A stretch of 63,263 bases of DNA from positions 1 through 63,263 of the IMG/VR virus record IMGVR_UViG_3300035698_005593; one strand, 5' to 3'. The translations under genes were made by a program, and so were the position numbers. This document shows positions 39,658-48,863 of this stretch, one piece after another; the first letter of the stretch is position 1; each line of letters opens with the position of its first letter. The stretch is from a virus. The notes under the pieces were generated by a model. The model was given only the letters and a program-made list of their open reading frames with translations, was not told where the DNA came from and ran no database searches.

Positions 39658-42294
39658 ATGAGTGGTTTCCTACAGAAAAAAGTAGTATCTACAAAGTGCA
39701 GTAACTGTGCATTAAAGAAAAAGAAACTTATAGAAACAGAAAATGTTGACACACTACTATATCAGTCAGGGAGGCCTGATGTTTTGGTTGTGTGTGAAAT
39801 GCCTGAGCCAGAAGTCTATATAGGAGAATTTGTCAAGTTTCTTACTCAAAAAGGTATTGAAAACTTCGTCATTAAATCTGCTCTTGGGTGTAAGGCTCTA
39901 GACTTTGAACTACCAAAACCTAACTATAAACTTTTTAAAAATTGCAATTGCATACATGAAACTAAGACCCCATACAAAGCAATCATTACAGTAGGGAGAT
40001 CAATTAGTGCAGTTACTAAAACCAATGATCAAAATTCTTGGCAAGAGTTTACAGAGATAAATTTTAATCCTACTTACTTCTATACAGGAGTTGACTGGGA
40101 TAGAAAAATAAGAGTGTATCCTATTTCAGGATTCACAGGTTGGCTGTTCAAAGATAACTTTGATAAATACCATGCAGTTAAACAGATTGGATTTCTAAAG
40201 AAACACTTGGAAGAGTTTAAAGAAAGTGACACTCAAATTGACAAACCAATAGTCGTAGTAGTAGAAGATACATCTGCTTTCTTTAACGATCACATTGACG
40301 AACCAGAGTTAGCAATTGATACAGAGACCACTGGATTTGATATGTTTGCAAACGACTTTGAATGTAGATGTGTCACTATTTCTTTTGATGGCATTACAGG
40401 CTACTATCTTAAATTTGATGACATCAACAAGAGATTGTTCAGTAGATTTCTTAAAGGTAAAAAACAGTACTATGCCAATGGAAAGTTTGACTGTAAAGTG
40501 TTGCAACAAAGTGGAGTAAGAAATGCTCTTGTAGATGAAGACATAATTATTTTGTTTCATGTTCTTTCAACAGTTAGAATGCAAAATGGTTTGAAGATAC
40601 TTGCTTGGTTTACTGGTCTCGGTGGGTATGACGAAGAATTAGGTGAGTATTGGGAAAAGAATACTGGTATTACTTGGAAGAACGTCCCTCATAAAGCTTT
40701 ATACAACTATGCAACACTTGACGCTATCGTAACATATAGGGTTACGAAATTAGGGCTTAACCTTGCTAAGTTGCAACCCGCAGTATATAGAGATTATAAA
40801 GACCTTGTCATACCTGTCATACCTGTCTTTCAAGCTATGGAAACGAACGGGTTAGAGGTTGATTTAGACTACACCAACAACCTACACGTTACTCTTTCTA
40901 AAGAAAAAGCTGAGTTAGAAAAGAAAATTAAGGAACAGATCAAGATAGATAAGATTACTTCTCCTGAACAACTTGGTAAGGCACTTGAACTTGCTGGTTG
41001 GCCTTCACATGGAACAGGGGTTAAAAAATGGACAGACGAAGAGGGTGTAGAGCATGGTTTTTATAAAGTAGGAGAGCCTCAGTTATCTAGATGGTTGAAG
41101 CAAGGGTATACACTAGCACAAGACATACTAGATTTTAGAGGAGTTGATATTCTTGATAAAACCTTTGTTGGTAGTAGAGAGGACGAGGGTGAGCATAGCA
41201 ACACCTTCTTTGATAGAAGTATCACCGCAGTAAAAGAAAAGCTCAGAGGTTTAATGCAGTATATAGCTGATGATGGGAAGGTACATGGTACTCTAAATCC
41301 AGCACGTACTGATACCTGGAGAACGTCAAGTGCTGGCCCTAATCTTCAAAACTTTCCTAAGCAAGGAGTCAGTGGAAAGAGGTTTCGACCTTGCTTTGCT
41401 TGTCCAGAGGGTTACTTAATTGGAGAAGCTGACTATAGTGGGTTTCAGTTAAGAATAGGTGGCATTTACTCTGGTGATGAAGTTATGAAGGACTTGTTTA
41501 TTAACAAGGGTGGAGACATGCACTCTATTACAGCACAGTCTGTATTTAAGAGAAGCGTTTCTGTTGAGGACTTTATAGCACAAAAGGATAAAGAGCCGTA
41601 CAAAGGTCTAAGATTTAAAGCAAAGGAAGTAAACTTTGGATTCCTATTTGGAATGGTAGCACCTACTTTCAAAGGGGTGTTGGAAAAAAGTTGGGCAGAT
41701 AGTGATATAGATAATTATATAGAAGAAAACGATCTGAGTATTAAGCAGAATAAAGAAGGGTACGCTGATGCATATCTTACAGTAGCAGAGGACATGAGAA
41801 ATAAGTTCTTCGATACATACAGAGCTCTGTTACCTTGGATAGCCGGGCAACACGATTATGCTAAACAACACGGGTATATAGATAGCATTCATGGAGTAAG
41901 GAGACACTTACCAGAACTTCTGTATGGAGGTAGGGATGTTAATTTTAAAATTATAGCTAACTTACTTAATATATCTGTTAATGCACCGGTTCAGGGCTTC
42001 GAAGCAATTGAGTTGTATAAGGCACTTGTAAAAATATATGAGCTGTTTATAGAAAGGAGACTGAAGTCAAAACTGGTTGCTACTGTTCATGATTCAATTG
42101 TTTCGTATATACATGTAGATGAGATTAAGGAAGTAGCACTCATATTCTATGACTGTATGACAAGCCATGAGTTTGATATACCAATTACAATGGAACTTGA
42201 GATTGGGCGTGTCTGGGGCTTTGGTACGGAACTTGACTACAAAAATATTGATGAGTCTATTGAAAAAATTAAAGAAAAATATTTAAGTAATTAA
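39658..42294 (+). CDS. polA: Family A DNA polymerase with N-terminal UDG-like domain
   Basis: 878 aa. Residues 1-190 contain Cys14, Cys17 and a later Cys pair (GCKAL, then NCNC), plus a Rossmann-like VLVVCEMP and IITVGRS, resembling family-4/5 uracil-DNA glycosylase fold domains fused to SPO1-type phage polymerases. The 3'-5' exonuclease begins with IDTETTG near 220. Polymerase motifs: ADYSGFQLRIGG near 591 (A), RFKAKEVNFGFLFGM (B) and VHDSIV near 811 (C). Motif C has Ser where E. coli Pol I has Glu. This is the replicative polymerase of the phage. Confidence 0.93.
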   Translation: MSGFLQKKVVSTKCSNCALKKKKLIETENVDTLLYQSGRPDVLVVCEMPEPEVYIGEFVKFLTQKGIENFVIKSALGCKALDFELPKPNYKLFKNCNCIHETKTPYKAIITVGRSISAVTKTNDQNSWQEFTEINFNPTYFYTGVDWDRKIRVYPISGFTGWLFKDNFDKYHAVKQIGFLKKHLEEFKESDTQIDKPIVVVVEDTSAFFNDHIDEPELAIDTETTGFDMFANDFECRCVTISFDGITGYYLKFDDINKRLFSRFLKGKKQYYANGKFDCKVLQQSGVRNALVDEDIIILFHVLSTVRMQNGLKILAWFTGLGGYDEELGEYWEKNTGITWKNVPHKALYNYATLDAIVTYRVTKLGLNLAKLQPAVYRDYKDLVIPVIPVFQAMETNGLEVDLDYTNNLHVTLSKEKAELEKKIKEQIKIDKITSPEQLGKALELAGWPSHGTGVKKWTDEEGVEHGFYKVGEPQLSRWLKQGYTLAQDILDFRGVDILDKTFVGSREDEGEHSNTFFDRSITAVKEKLRGLMQYIADDGKVHGTLNPARTDTWRTSSAGPNLQNFPKQGVSGKRFRPCFACPEGYLIGEADYSGFQLRIGGIYSGDEVMKDLFINKGGDMHSITAQSVFKRSVSVEDFIAQKDKEPYKGLRFKAKEVNFGFLFGMVAPTFKGVLEKSWADSDIDNYIEENDLSIKQNKEGYADAYLTVAEDMRNKFFDTYRALLPWIAGQHDYAKQHGYIDSIHGVRRHLPELLYGGRDVNFKIIANLLNISVNAPVQGFEAIELYKALVKIYELFIERRLKSKLVATVHDSIVSYIHVDEIKEVALIFYDCMTSHEFDIPITMELEIGRVWGFGTELDYKNIDESIEKIKEKYLSN

Positions 42295-42314
42295 AAAAAG
42301 TTTTATAGTATAAT
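42281..42314 (+). promoter_or_regulatory. Phage promoter element
   Basis: ATTTAAGT, 12 bases, TTTTATAGTATAAT. It begins in the last codons of the polymerase gene, 13 bp upstream of queD. Confidence 0.75.
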
Positions 42315-42327
42315 AAAGATAAGGAGT

Positions 42328-42801
42328 ATGTTTATGATAATAAAGAAGAAGTTCACCTCGGAGACGAGTCATATAGTGAGGAACGCTATATCAACCCGAT
42401 GCAAATTCAACATTCACGGACACTCGTATAAGTGGTATGTTTATATTAAAGGGGATGTGGGCGAAGAAACAGGAATGGTTTTAGATTTTAAAGAGCTCAA
42501 ACCAGTTAAAGAGTTTATTGACTTATTTGATCACTCAACTATCTTATGGAGAGAAGAGTCAGAGGAGTTTCGCAATTTCTTTCTTACAGAGTGTAAAAGG
42601 GTGCTTATAATGAGAAAAAACACTACTGCAGAAAACATGGCGAGAGTAGTTTTAAAGTTTACACAAGACTGGCTCGATTCGATCGGCAGTAAATGTAAGG
42701 CCCATCAAGTCGATGTATGGGAAACTGAAACTGGGTGTGCAATTGCAAACTGTTTTGATGAGAGTGACAATCTTATTCATCAACATAAGAATGACGACTG
42801 A
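42328..42801 (+). CDS. queD: 6-carboxytetrahydropterin synthase
   Basis: 157 aa (an ATG at 42334 is an alternative start). Cys25, His30 and His32 in RCKFNIHGHSYK, MVLDFKELK, NTTAENMARV and the VWETETGCA end match QueD, with zinc-binding His15/30/32. It converts dihydroneopterin triphosphate to 6-carboxytetrahydropterin, step two of the 7-deazaguanine pathway. It is followed by queE and folE. Confidence 0.9.
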   Translation: MFMIIKKKFTSETSHIVRNAISTRCKFNIHGHSYKWYVYIKGDVGEETGMVLDFKELKPVKEFIDLFDHSTILWREESEEFRNFFLTECKRVLIMRKNTTAENMARVVLKFTQDWLDSIGSKCKAHQVDVWETETGCAIANCFDESDNLIHQHKNDD

Positions 42802-42811
42802 AGGAGACATT

Positions 42812-43543
42812 ATGATAACTCTAACTGAAAAACCACATATCGTTATACAAGGAGAAGGACCTAATGTAAACAAGAAAATGATTGTTCTACGCTTCTCTGG
42901 ATGTGACGTCAAGTGTCCTAGTTGCGATTCTAAGCACACATGGCAAAAGGATAGTGACGGAGTAATTCCGGGTTTTAAGTACAGCGTTTCAGAGCTCAAA
43001 AGAGAAGTAACCGGCATGATAGAGAAACACCAGATAGACTGTATCATGCTTACAGGCGGAGAACCAATGCTCCAGAAAGTTGACATTGTAGATTTTATGG
43101 AGGCTATGAAAGCAAAACCTTTGGGCATTAAAAGACCTTTAATGTATGAGATTGAAACAGCGGGACATCACTCGTGGCGACCATGGTTTAGAAAACATGT
43201 AGTTGACATGCACATTAACTTTTCACCAAAGATTGGTTCTTTAACACCTAGTGCTAAGGATCTTGATTACATAGGTATTGCTGAAGCAGTCACTTCATAT
43301 ATACCAAGGTACTCAGTTAAAATTGTTATTGACCCCAGTGATGAAAGTGTTATAGAAACAATTAAGAACTTTAGAATTGACTATAACATACCTAGATATA
43401 ACATTTACCTTATGCCACTAGGAGCTACAAGGGAAGAGATAATTAAAAACTCAGTACTTGTTGAAGAACTAGCGATCAAATACAATTATCAATTTACAAG
43501 TAGGCAACACATTTTAATTCATGATAATAAAAAATTAGTTTAA
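42812..43543 (+). CDS. queE: 7-carboxy-7-deazaguanine synthase
   Basis: 243 aa from ATG 42812 (AAGGAG upstream); longer in-frame readings overlap queD and lack a ribosome binding site. IQGEGPNVNK, the radical SAM cluster GCDVKCPSC (Cys31, Cys35, Cys38), and LTGGEPM are QueE features. It makes 7-carboxy-7-deazaguanine (CDG) from the QueD product. Confidence 0.92.
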   Translation: MITLTEKPHIVIQGEGPNVNKKMIVLRFSGCDVKCPSCDSKHTWQKDSDGVIPGFKYSVSELKREVTGMIEKHQIDCIMLTGGEPMLQKVDIVDFMEAMKAKPLGIKRPLMYEIETAGHHSWRPWFRKHVVDMHINFSPKIGSLTPSAKDLDYIGIAEAVTSYIPRYSVKIVIDPSDESVIETIKNFRIDYNIPRYNIYLMPLGATREEIIKNSVLVEELAIKYNYQFTSRQHILIHDNKKLV

Positions 43544-43571
43544 GTAACTAAAAATACTTTTATAGTATATT
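43538..43571 (+). promoter_or_regulatory. Phage promoter element
   Basis: GTTTAAGT, 12 bases, TTTTATAGTATATT, starting at the queE stop and 15 bp upstream of folE. Confidence 0.75.
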
Positions 43572-43586
43572 AAAAGAGGAGACAAG

Positions 43587-44204
43587 ATGGATAAGATACT
43601 TAGTAACGGAAACAAGATACTAACTGATTCAGAACGAAGAAGAATGCTAAAAAAAGCAGAGACTGCTTACAAGAAGTTCCTTGAAACACTCGACTTTGAC
43701 ATTGATAATGATCAACAGCTTTTTGGTACTCCAGAAAGAGTAGCAAGAATGTATGTTAATGAGCTGTTTGCTGGTTGTTATACTGAAGAACCAAAGATGA
43801 CTGTTTTTGATAATACAGAAGAGTACGATGAAATGGTGGTGCTGGGTCCTATCAGTATCAAGTCAACATGTAGTCATCATATTATTCCTTTTATTGGAGA
43901 AGCATACATTGCTTACATACCAGATAAGAAGGTAGTTGGTATTTCTAAACTTGCTCGTATAACTAAATGGTTTATGAGGAGACCACAGATACAAGAGGAA
44001 CTTACTAAGCAGATTTCAAACTATGTTCAAGAGCACCTGAATCCCTTAGGTGTTGGTGTCTATATTAAAGCACAACACCTTTGTATGATAGCAAGAGGGG
44101 TGGAAGAGTATAATTCAAGTATGGTAACTTCGTCGTTGAGAGGGGTGTTTAAGGAATCAGAGGCAACACGAAAAGAGTTTTTTGATATTATTAAAGGAGA
44201 CTAA
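43587..44204 (+). CDS. folE: GTP cyclohydrolase I
   Basis: 205 aa. FGTPERVARMY, STCSHHIIPF (zinc ligands Cys95, His98; catalytic His97) and QHLCM (Cys166) are the active-site blocks of FolE. It converts GTP to dihydroneopterin triphosphate, the first step toward CDG. With queD and queE the phage has the complete route from GTP to CDG. Confidence 0.93.
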   Translation: MDKILSNGNKILTDSERRRMLKKAETAYKKFLETLDFDIDNDQQLFGTPERVARMYVNELFAGCYTEEPKMTVFDNTEEYDEMVVLGPISIKSTCSHHIIPFIGEAYIAYIPDKKVVGISKLARITKWFMRRPQIQEELTKQISNYVQEHLNPLGVGVYIKAQHLCMIARGVEEYNSSMVTSSLRGVFKESEATRKEFFDIIKGD

Positions 44205-44205
44205 A

Positions 44206-44541
44206 TTGAATAAAAGATATATTTGGGTCACTTCCTCATTTATTGGATTTCATCTTTACCCTGAGGCACCAGATGAAGTAAAGTTTCTTAGGAACGAACA
44301 CCGACATAAGTTTGGAGTAAAAGTGACTATAGAAGTTTTTGACAATAATAGGGACATAGAATTTTTCATGTTCCAGAGTTTTATAAACTCATTGCTTGAT
44401 AAAAACGACTTAGACTTTATGTCATGTGAGATGATTGCAGAGTCTTTGTATGTTAGGATAACTGAGAAATACTCAGATAGATCAATCATTATAGAAGTGG
44501 ACGAAGACAAAGAGAATGGCTGTAGACTAGAGTGGATATAG
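44206..44541 (+). CDS. Possible T-fold (QueD-like) small protein
   Basis: 111 aa from TTG 44206, nine bases after GGAGA. FIGFHLYPEAPDEVKFL, NEHRHKFGVKVTIEV and SCEMIAESLY match a phage family that resembles the pterin-binding T-fold in its His-rich strand and AE helix. It may be a pathway accessory or a diverged QueD relative. Resemblance by eye only. Confidence 0.6.
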   Translation: MNKRYIWVTSSFIGFHLYPEAPDEVKFLRNEHRHKFGVKVTIEVFDNNRDIEFFMFQSFINSLLDKNDLDFMSCEMIAESLYVRITEKYSDRSIIIEVDEDKENGCRLEWI

Positions 44542-44551
44542 AGGAGATAAC

Positions 44552-45484
44552 ATGGGTAAAGATGTTTTAATATGTGGCATGGGTATTGGAAATGTTTATA
44601 AGGGTCAGTGCGAGAGACTCGGGTTTTCTTACGACACACTTGACAACAACCCAAGTCTCGATACCACATTTAATGATATTGAAGAGGTGACTGAACAGTA
44701 CAGACTAGCTATTATTTGTGTGCCTAACTATCTACATAAACCTTTTGCTCTTAAGCTAATAGATCATGCTAAAGTAGTTATGGTAGAGAAACCTGGATTT
44801 AGAACTCAGGTAGAATGGAGTTTACTTAGAGAGTTATATGTAGAGCAAGATAAACTTTTAACAATGGTAAAGAACAATATTTATAGACATCGTAATAACT
44901 ACCTTCGACACCTTTTAGAAAGCGATCATTATCATGTTACTGAGGTGAATCTAACTTGGTTTAATGACAACAGGGTTCCACACCCGGGCAGTTGGTTTAC
45001 CAATAAGGAGTTAGCATACGGAGGTGTGTCAAGAGATTTAATGCCTCACTTATTAAATTTTCTTTACTCTATTTATCAAACAGATTTTAATGTTAAGTTT
45101 AAGTCAGTAGAAAAACATCAACATCACTCTCTAACTGATTTTAAAGATAGAACTTCTAATTATGGCAAGGTAAATCTTGATGGAGTGTATAATGTAGACG
45201 ATGAAGCAAAGTGTGTCTTTGAACACCAGATGGGTTACCCTATTTCATTATGTGCTAATTGGGATGCAGGAGTAGATGTACAGGTTATAGAAGTATTCTT
45301 TGATGACGATACCAGTTTTGCTTACTCTTTTGGTCTTTGTCCTGATGACGTATATGGTACAATGATCACCAACTATCTAATGAACTCTGATAAGTGTGAT
45401 TTTAATCTACGTCATAACGATGCGTTGATAGACGACTTTACACTCACAATTCTAGATAAGTTCGAGGATGTTTGTGATGAGTAA
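44552..45484 (+). CDS. Gfo/Idh/MocA-type oxidoreductase
   Basis: 310 aa. VLICGMGIGNVYKG is a dinucleotide-binding GxGxxG-like start. AIICVPNYLHKPFALKLI followed by VMVEKP is the hallmark EKP motif. These NAD(P)-dependent enzymes oxidise or reduce sugars. Its place between folE and a glycosyltransferase suggests it makes the sugar donor or alters a sugar on the modified base (inference). Confidence 0.8.
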   Translation: MGKDVLICGMGIGNVYKGQCERLGFSYDTLDNNPSLDTTFNDIEEVTEQYRLAIICVPNYLHKPFALKLIDHAKVVMVEKPGFRTQVEWSLLRELYVEQDKLLTMVKNNIYRHRNNYLRHLLESDHYHVTEVNLTWFNDNRVPHPGSWFTNKELAYGGVSRDLMPHLLNFLYSIYQTDFNVKFKSVEKHQHHSLTDFKDRTSNYGKVNLDGVYNVDDEAKCVFEHQMGYPISLCANWDAGVDVQVIEVFFDDDTSFAYSFGLCPDDVYGTMITNYLMNSDKCDFNLRHNDALIDDFTLTILDKFEDVCDE

Positions 45485-46871
45485 TAAGAATATAGCTATT
45501 CTAATAAACTCTAGGTTTATTAGCAAAAGTGGGATAGGACTTTTTGTTAAATCTGTTGTTGATATTTTTAGTGACAAAGGTTGGAATATCACTTTTGTCA
45601 CTAACTCACCTGTGACACCAGAGAAATTTGAGGAGCTTGAAATAAACCCATTAGAAATTGAGGTATTCTATACTAGCACTGGAATATCTGTAACAAATCA
45701 TAGTTATATAAATCAGTTCAAAGAGGCAGTACAGTACGAAACAGTGCTTAACTATAGAGACTCTTTTCTCAAAGCAATGAAGTTTAATATATTTGATTTT
45801 GTTCTTTGTAATGACGTTGAGTCTCTACTTGCTGTGCAGAACACAGGTCTACAGGAATTTTTTCCTGTTATGTACTACACCCATTGTCACAGTATAATAC
45901 CTTATACAGACGTTGACAACTCTAAATTTGACGTATTCTCTAGACAGTTCATCGACTTCCTCTTGAGTGCAGTTAAGATGAAGAATGTTTTAGTTGGCAC
46001 GCAGAGTCAGTACAACAAAGAGCTATTGGGTAACACTGATAATATAAAAGTACTACCCATAGTATCTGACTTCTTTTTAAATCAGAAAGAGAAAATAGTG
46101 CATGACCCTACGGTTGAGAAGGATGGTTTACTTTTTATAGGCAGATACGAGCCAAGAAAAAATGTTATATTCTTGCATAAGACGATGAAGTTGTTAAAGG
46201 AAGCAGGCAACGAGATTAAGATTAAAGTAATAGCACCGAAGTCTCACAAAGCAAAGTTTGAAAAAGATTTTGCTAAAATTGATTACACTAATTATGAGAT
46301 CTTCACTGGGGTTAGTGAAGCAGATAAACTTGAGATAGTGAAATCATCGAAACTCTTCTTCTTCCCCTCCTTGCTAGAAGCATATGGTATAGTTATTAAA
46401 GAGACTCTTCCTTTTATGCCCACACTTGCAATAGAAAAATATAACTGGTGTAAAATGTGGGGAGAACACATAGAGGTTGCTACTGAAGATAATATTGTTG
46501 ACGTAATAAGAGAAATCTATGACAGAGATGAGGATCCTAATGAACGTATCAAAAAGTACTTAGAATTTGAACAAGGTGATTACGATATATGGACAAATTT
46601 TATAGACTATGTAGAGAACTTCCAAGACGATGGACACGTTATTTCAAAAAAGAACAAAAATTTGCTTAAGTATTTGGAAAGTGCTTTATATATAAAGTTG
46701 AGTAGCTTCTATACCAGGTTAGACAGGAAACCTTATATATCTGATTATGTAGCAATTCATAAATACAGAGATTGTTTCGACTACTATTATAAGACTACTA
46801 AAAACCCTCTCTTAGGAACTAAGAAAAGAGAGTTAATGATTAAGTTAAAAGAGGAGAGAGTACATGAGTAA
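45477..46871 (+). CDS. GT-B glycosyltransferase (GT4-like)
   Basis: 464 aa from ATG 45477 (GAGG ten bases upstream; ATG 45468 is an alternative). NSRFISKSGIGLFVKSV, then LLFIGRYEPRKN at the second Rossmann domain, and SLLEAYGIVIKE (the EX7E motif) define a GT4-like retaining enzyme. The extra C-terminal 90 residues are helical. It probably transfers a sugar within the 7-deazaguanine cluster. Confidence 0.85.
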   Translation: MSNKNIAILINSRFISKSGIGLFVKSVVDIFSDKGWNITFVTNSPVTPEKFEELEINPLEIEVFYTSTGISVTNHSYINQFKEAVQYETVLNYRDSFLKAMKFNIFDFVLCNDVESLLAVQNTGLQEFFPVMYYTHCHSIIPYTDVDNSKFDVFSRQFIDFLLSAVKMKNVLVGTQSQYNKELLGNTDNIKVLPIVSDFFLNQKEKIVHDPTVEKDGLLFIGRYEPRKNVIFLHKTMKLLKEAGNEIKIKVIAPKSHKAKFEKDFAKIDYTNYEIFTGVSEADKLEIVKSSKLFFFPSLLEAYGIVIKETLPFMPTLAIEKYNWCKMWGEHIEVATEDNIVDVIREIYDRDEDPNERIKKYLEFEQGDYDIWTNFIDYVENFQDDGHVISKKNKNLLKYLESALYIKLSSFYTRLDRKPYISDYVAIHKYRDCFDYYYKTTKNPLLGTKKRELMIKLKEERVHE

Positions 46872-47775
46872 TAAGCTATTACATACAACAGGTAAAAGTG
46901 ATATCAAAATACTAGAGTGGGAAAAACCAGATATCACAGATACTCAGATAGAGATAAAAACAGTATTCTGTGGTATTTGTAGATCAGATATTGCTGCATA
47001 CAAGGGTTGGGAAGATTTTATGCCCTTTGGAATGCAGGGCCACGAAGGACTTGGTGTAGTTACAAAAATTGGAAATAGCATACAAGACGTTAAGGTTGGT
47101 GATTTTGTAGCTACTATTTCAGACCCTGCTTATTGCGAAACATATAATGCAGAGGAGTATCAGTATATTAAAGTTCCTGAACTTGACCCTAAGTATATTA
47201 TTCAACCCACAGCTTGTGCAATGAACATTATTTATAAGACACTAGCTAATTCAAAACAAGGGGACAACATACTCCTCATAGGTACTGGTTTTATGTCAGT
47301 AATCATAGGACAGTATCTACAATCAAAGGGTGTAAGCATTGACGTATACGGGTCTTCACATAAAGATATATGGGACAATCTAGGACATAACTTAATGCAG
47401 AGAGAACAGTTGGGTAGGTATGATATTGTTATTGACTTATCTTCTAAAGAAGAGAACTTCTATCTAGCTCCTGATATTCTAAATGACGAAGGTTTGCTAT
47501 GCTATGCAGCAACCCCTTTTACAGAGGTAAAGACAAACTTTTTCGATCTTTGCTGGAAGTGTGTTACTATTATAATGCCAAGCCCTAGGAATTCAGACTT
47601 TAAAAAGGTAATGAAACAGACTGTAGAACTTATAGACTCTGGTGATATTGATCCCTCGATACTATGGACAAAGGGGTATGATGCGTTCACTGAGTACGTT
47701 GAGGCTTTTGAAGAGGGTGTAAATAGAACTAAAAATTACATCAGGGGATACTTTTTTTACGATAAAAATCTTTAA
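46864..47775 (+). CDS. Medium-chain zinc dehydrogenase (MDR family)
   Basis: 303 aa. FCGICRSD (Cys36), GHEGLG (His60-Glu61) supply the catalytic zinc, and ILLIGTGFMSVIIG is the NAD(P) fold. The four-Cys structural zinc lobe is missing, and the protein is about 40 residues shorter than typical MDR enzymes. It may oxidise a sugar alcohol or nucleotide-sugar. It overlaps the glycosyltransferase by eight bases. Confidence 0.82.
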   Translation: MSNKLLHTTGKSDIKILEWEKPDITDTQIEIKTVFCGICRSDIAAYKGWEDFMPFGMQGHEGLGVVTKIGNSIQDVKVGDFVATISDPAYCETYNAEEYQYIKVPELDPKYIIQPTACAMNIIYKTLANSKQGDNILLIGTGFMSVIIGQYLQSKGVSIDVYGSSHKDIWDNLGHNLMQREQLGRYDIVIDLSSKEENFYLAPDILNDEGLLCYAATPFTEVKTNFFDLCWKCVTIIMPSPRNSDFKKVMKQTVELIDSGDIDPSILWTKGYDAFTEYVEAFEEGVNRTKNYIRGYFFYDKNL

Positions 47776-47803
47776 GAAAATGAAAGATATCTTATAGCAT
47801 GTA
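47770..47803 (+). promoter_or_regulatory. Phage promoter element (divergent)
   Basis: CTTTAAGA, 12 bases, TCTTATAGCATGTA; the downstream half is the weakest of the set. It lies 16 bp before the second glycosyltransferase. Confidence 0.5.
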
Positions 47804-47819
47804 TATAAGGAGATACATA

Positions 47820-48863
47820 ATGCACAACTTAATTTTAGTATCACTCGAAAGGCTAGACACAAGATATACTGGTCAATGGTCAGAATGGATTCCAAGAGCA
47901 TTTGAAGAGTCCATTACAATAGTGGACATACCTGGAACAACTCTTTCTACTTCAACAGACAACAAGAGTTTTCTTAACTGGTCTCATACAAATATATGGA
48001 AGAGCGAGCAGATAATACAAATTGCTAAAATGTTTGAAGACGGAAGTATCAAACCGGGTGACAAGTTTTTACACTATGACGCATGGAACTATGCTGTTGT
48101 AGCAATTAAGTACATGTCCACCCTACTAGATATTCCTGTTAAACAGTACGGCCTCTGGCACGCTGGTTCATATGACGAAGCTGATTTGCTTGGTAGTTCA
48201 GGGCTTCACCCTTTCTTTAAAGGTTTTGAAGAAAGCTGTTTTAACTGTTTAGACAAATCGTTTGTTGCAACAGAGTATCATAAGAAACTTATACTTAAAA
48301 AGTTTCCAACTATTGATGGTAGCAAGATAATCGTAACTGGCTTTCCTTACTCTTTTAGTCACTTAGACGATTATAAGAAAGTTGCAAAAGAGAATGTAAT
48401 TGTTTTTCCACATAGACTGTCTGATGAGAAGCAACCTAACATTTTAAAGGACTTAGTGCCTGATTTACACGAAGCCGGATATACTTGTATATTCTGTCAG
48501 GAAGCTAAGTTGAGTAAGCATCAATATCAGACCATACTTAGTATAAGTAAGATGGTGTTTTCAGCGAGTTTACAGGAGACATGGGGAATAGGCACGTTCG
48601 AAGGCATGTATGTAAATGCAATACCCTATTTACCAACAAGGCTTAGCTACGAAGAAATGTATGGGTCAGCTTACTTATATCCTAGTATGTGGACAGAGTC
48701 ATTCGAGAGCTTTAAGGTGTATAGAAAACTCTTACTCGACGACATGTTATTTAAGTTAAAAAACTATGATGAAATTGCATCAAAGATACATGTTGGAATG
48801 AAAGTGGTGAAAGATAATTTTTGTGATATTACAAACATTGTAGAGGAGACTTTGAATGATTAA
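47820..48863 (+). CDS. Second GT-B glycosyltransferase, QTMAN/DUF3524-like end
   Basis: 347 aa from ATG 47820 (AAGGAG upstream). SLQETWGIGTFEGMY contains the EX7E motif and is followed by LPTRLSYEEMY. That layout resembles GT4 enzymes of the DUF3524 group, which includes the tRNA-queuosine mannosyltransferase. IVTGFPYS and VIVFPHRLSDEKQP form the second Rossmann start. It overlaps the transglycosylase gene by eight bases, so the two are probably coupled. A role in glycosylating a 7-deazaguanine is plausible but inferred. Confidence 0.8.
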   Translation: MHNLILVSLERLDTRYTGQWSEWIPRAFEESITIVDIPGTTLSTSTDNKSFLNWSHTNIWKSEQIIQIAKMFEDGSIKPGDKFLHYDAWNYAVVAIKYMSTLLDIPVKQYGLWHAGSYDEADLLGSSGLHPFFKGFEESCFNCLDKSFVATEYHKKLILKKFPTIDGSKIIVTGFPYSFSHLDDYKKVAKENVIVFPHRLSDEKQPNILKDLVPDLHEAGYTCIFCQEAKLSKHQYQTILSISKMVFSASLQETWGIGTFEGMYVNAIPYLPTRLSYEEMYGSAYLYPSMWTESFESFKVYRKLLLDDMLFKLKNYDEIASKIHVGMKVVKDNFCDITNIVEETLND

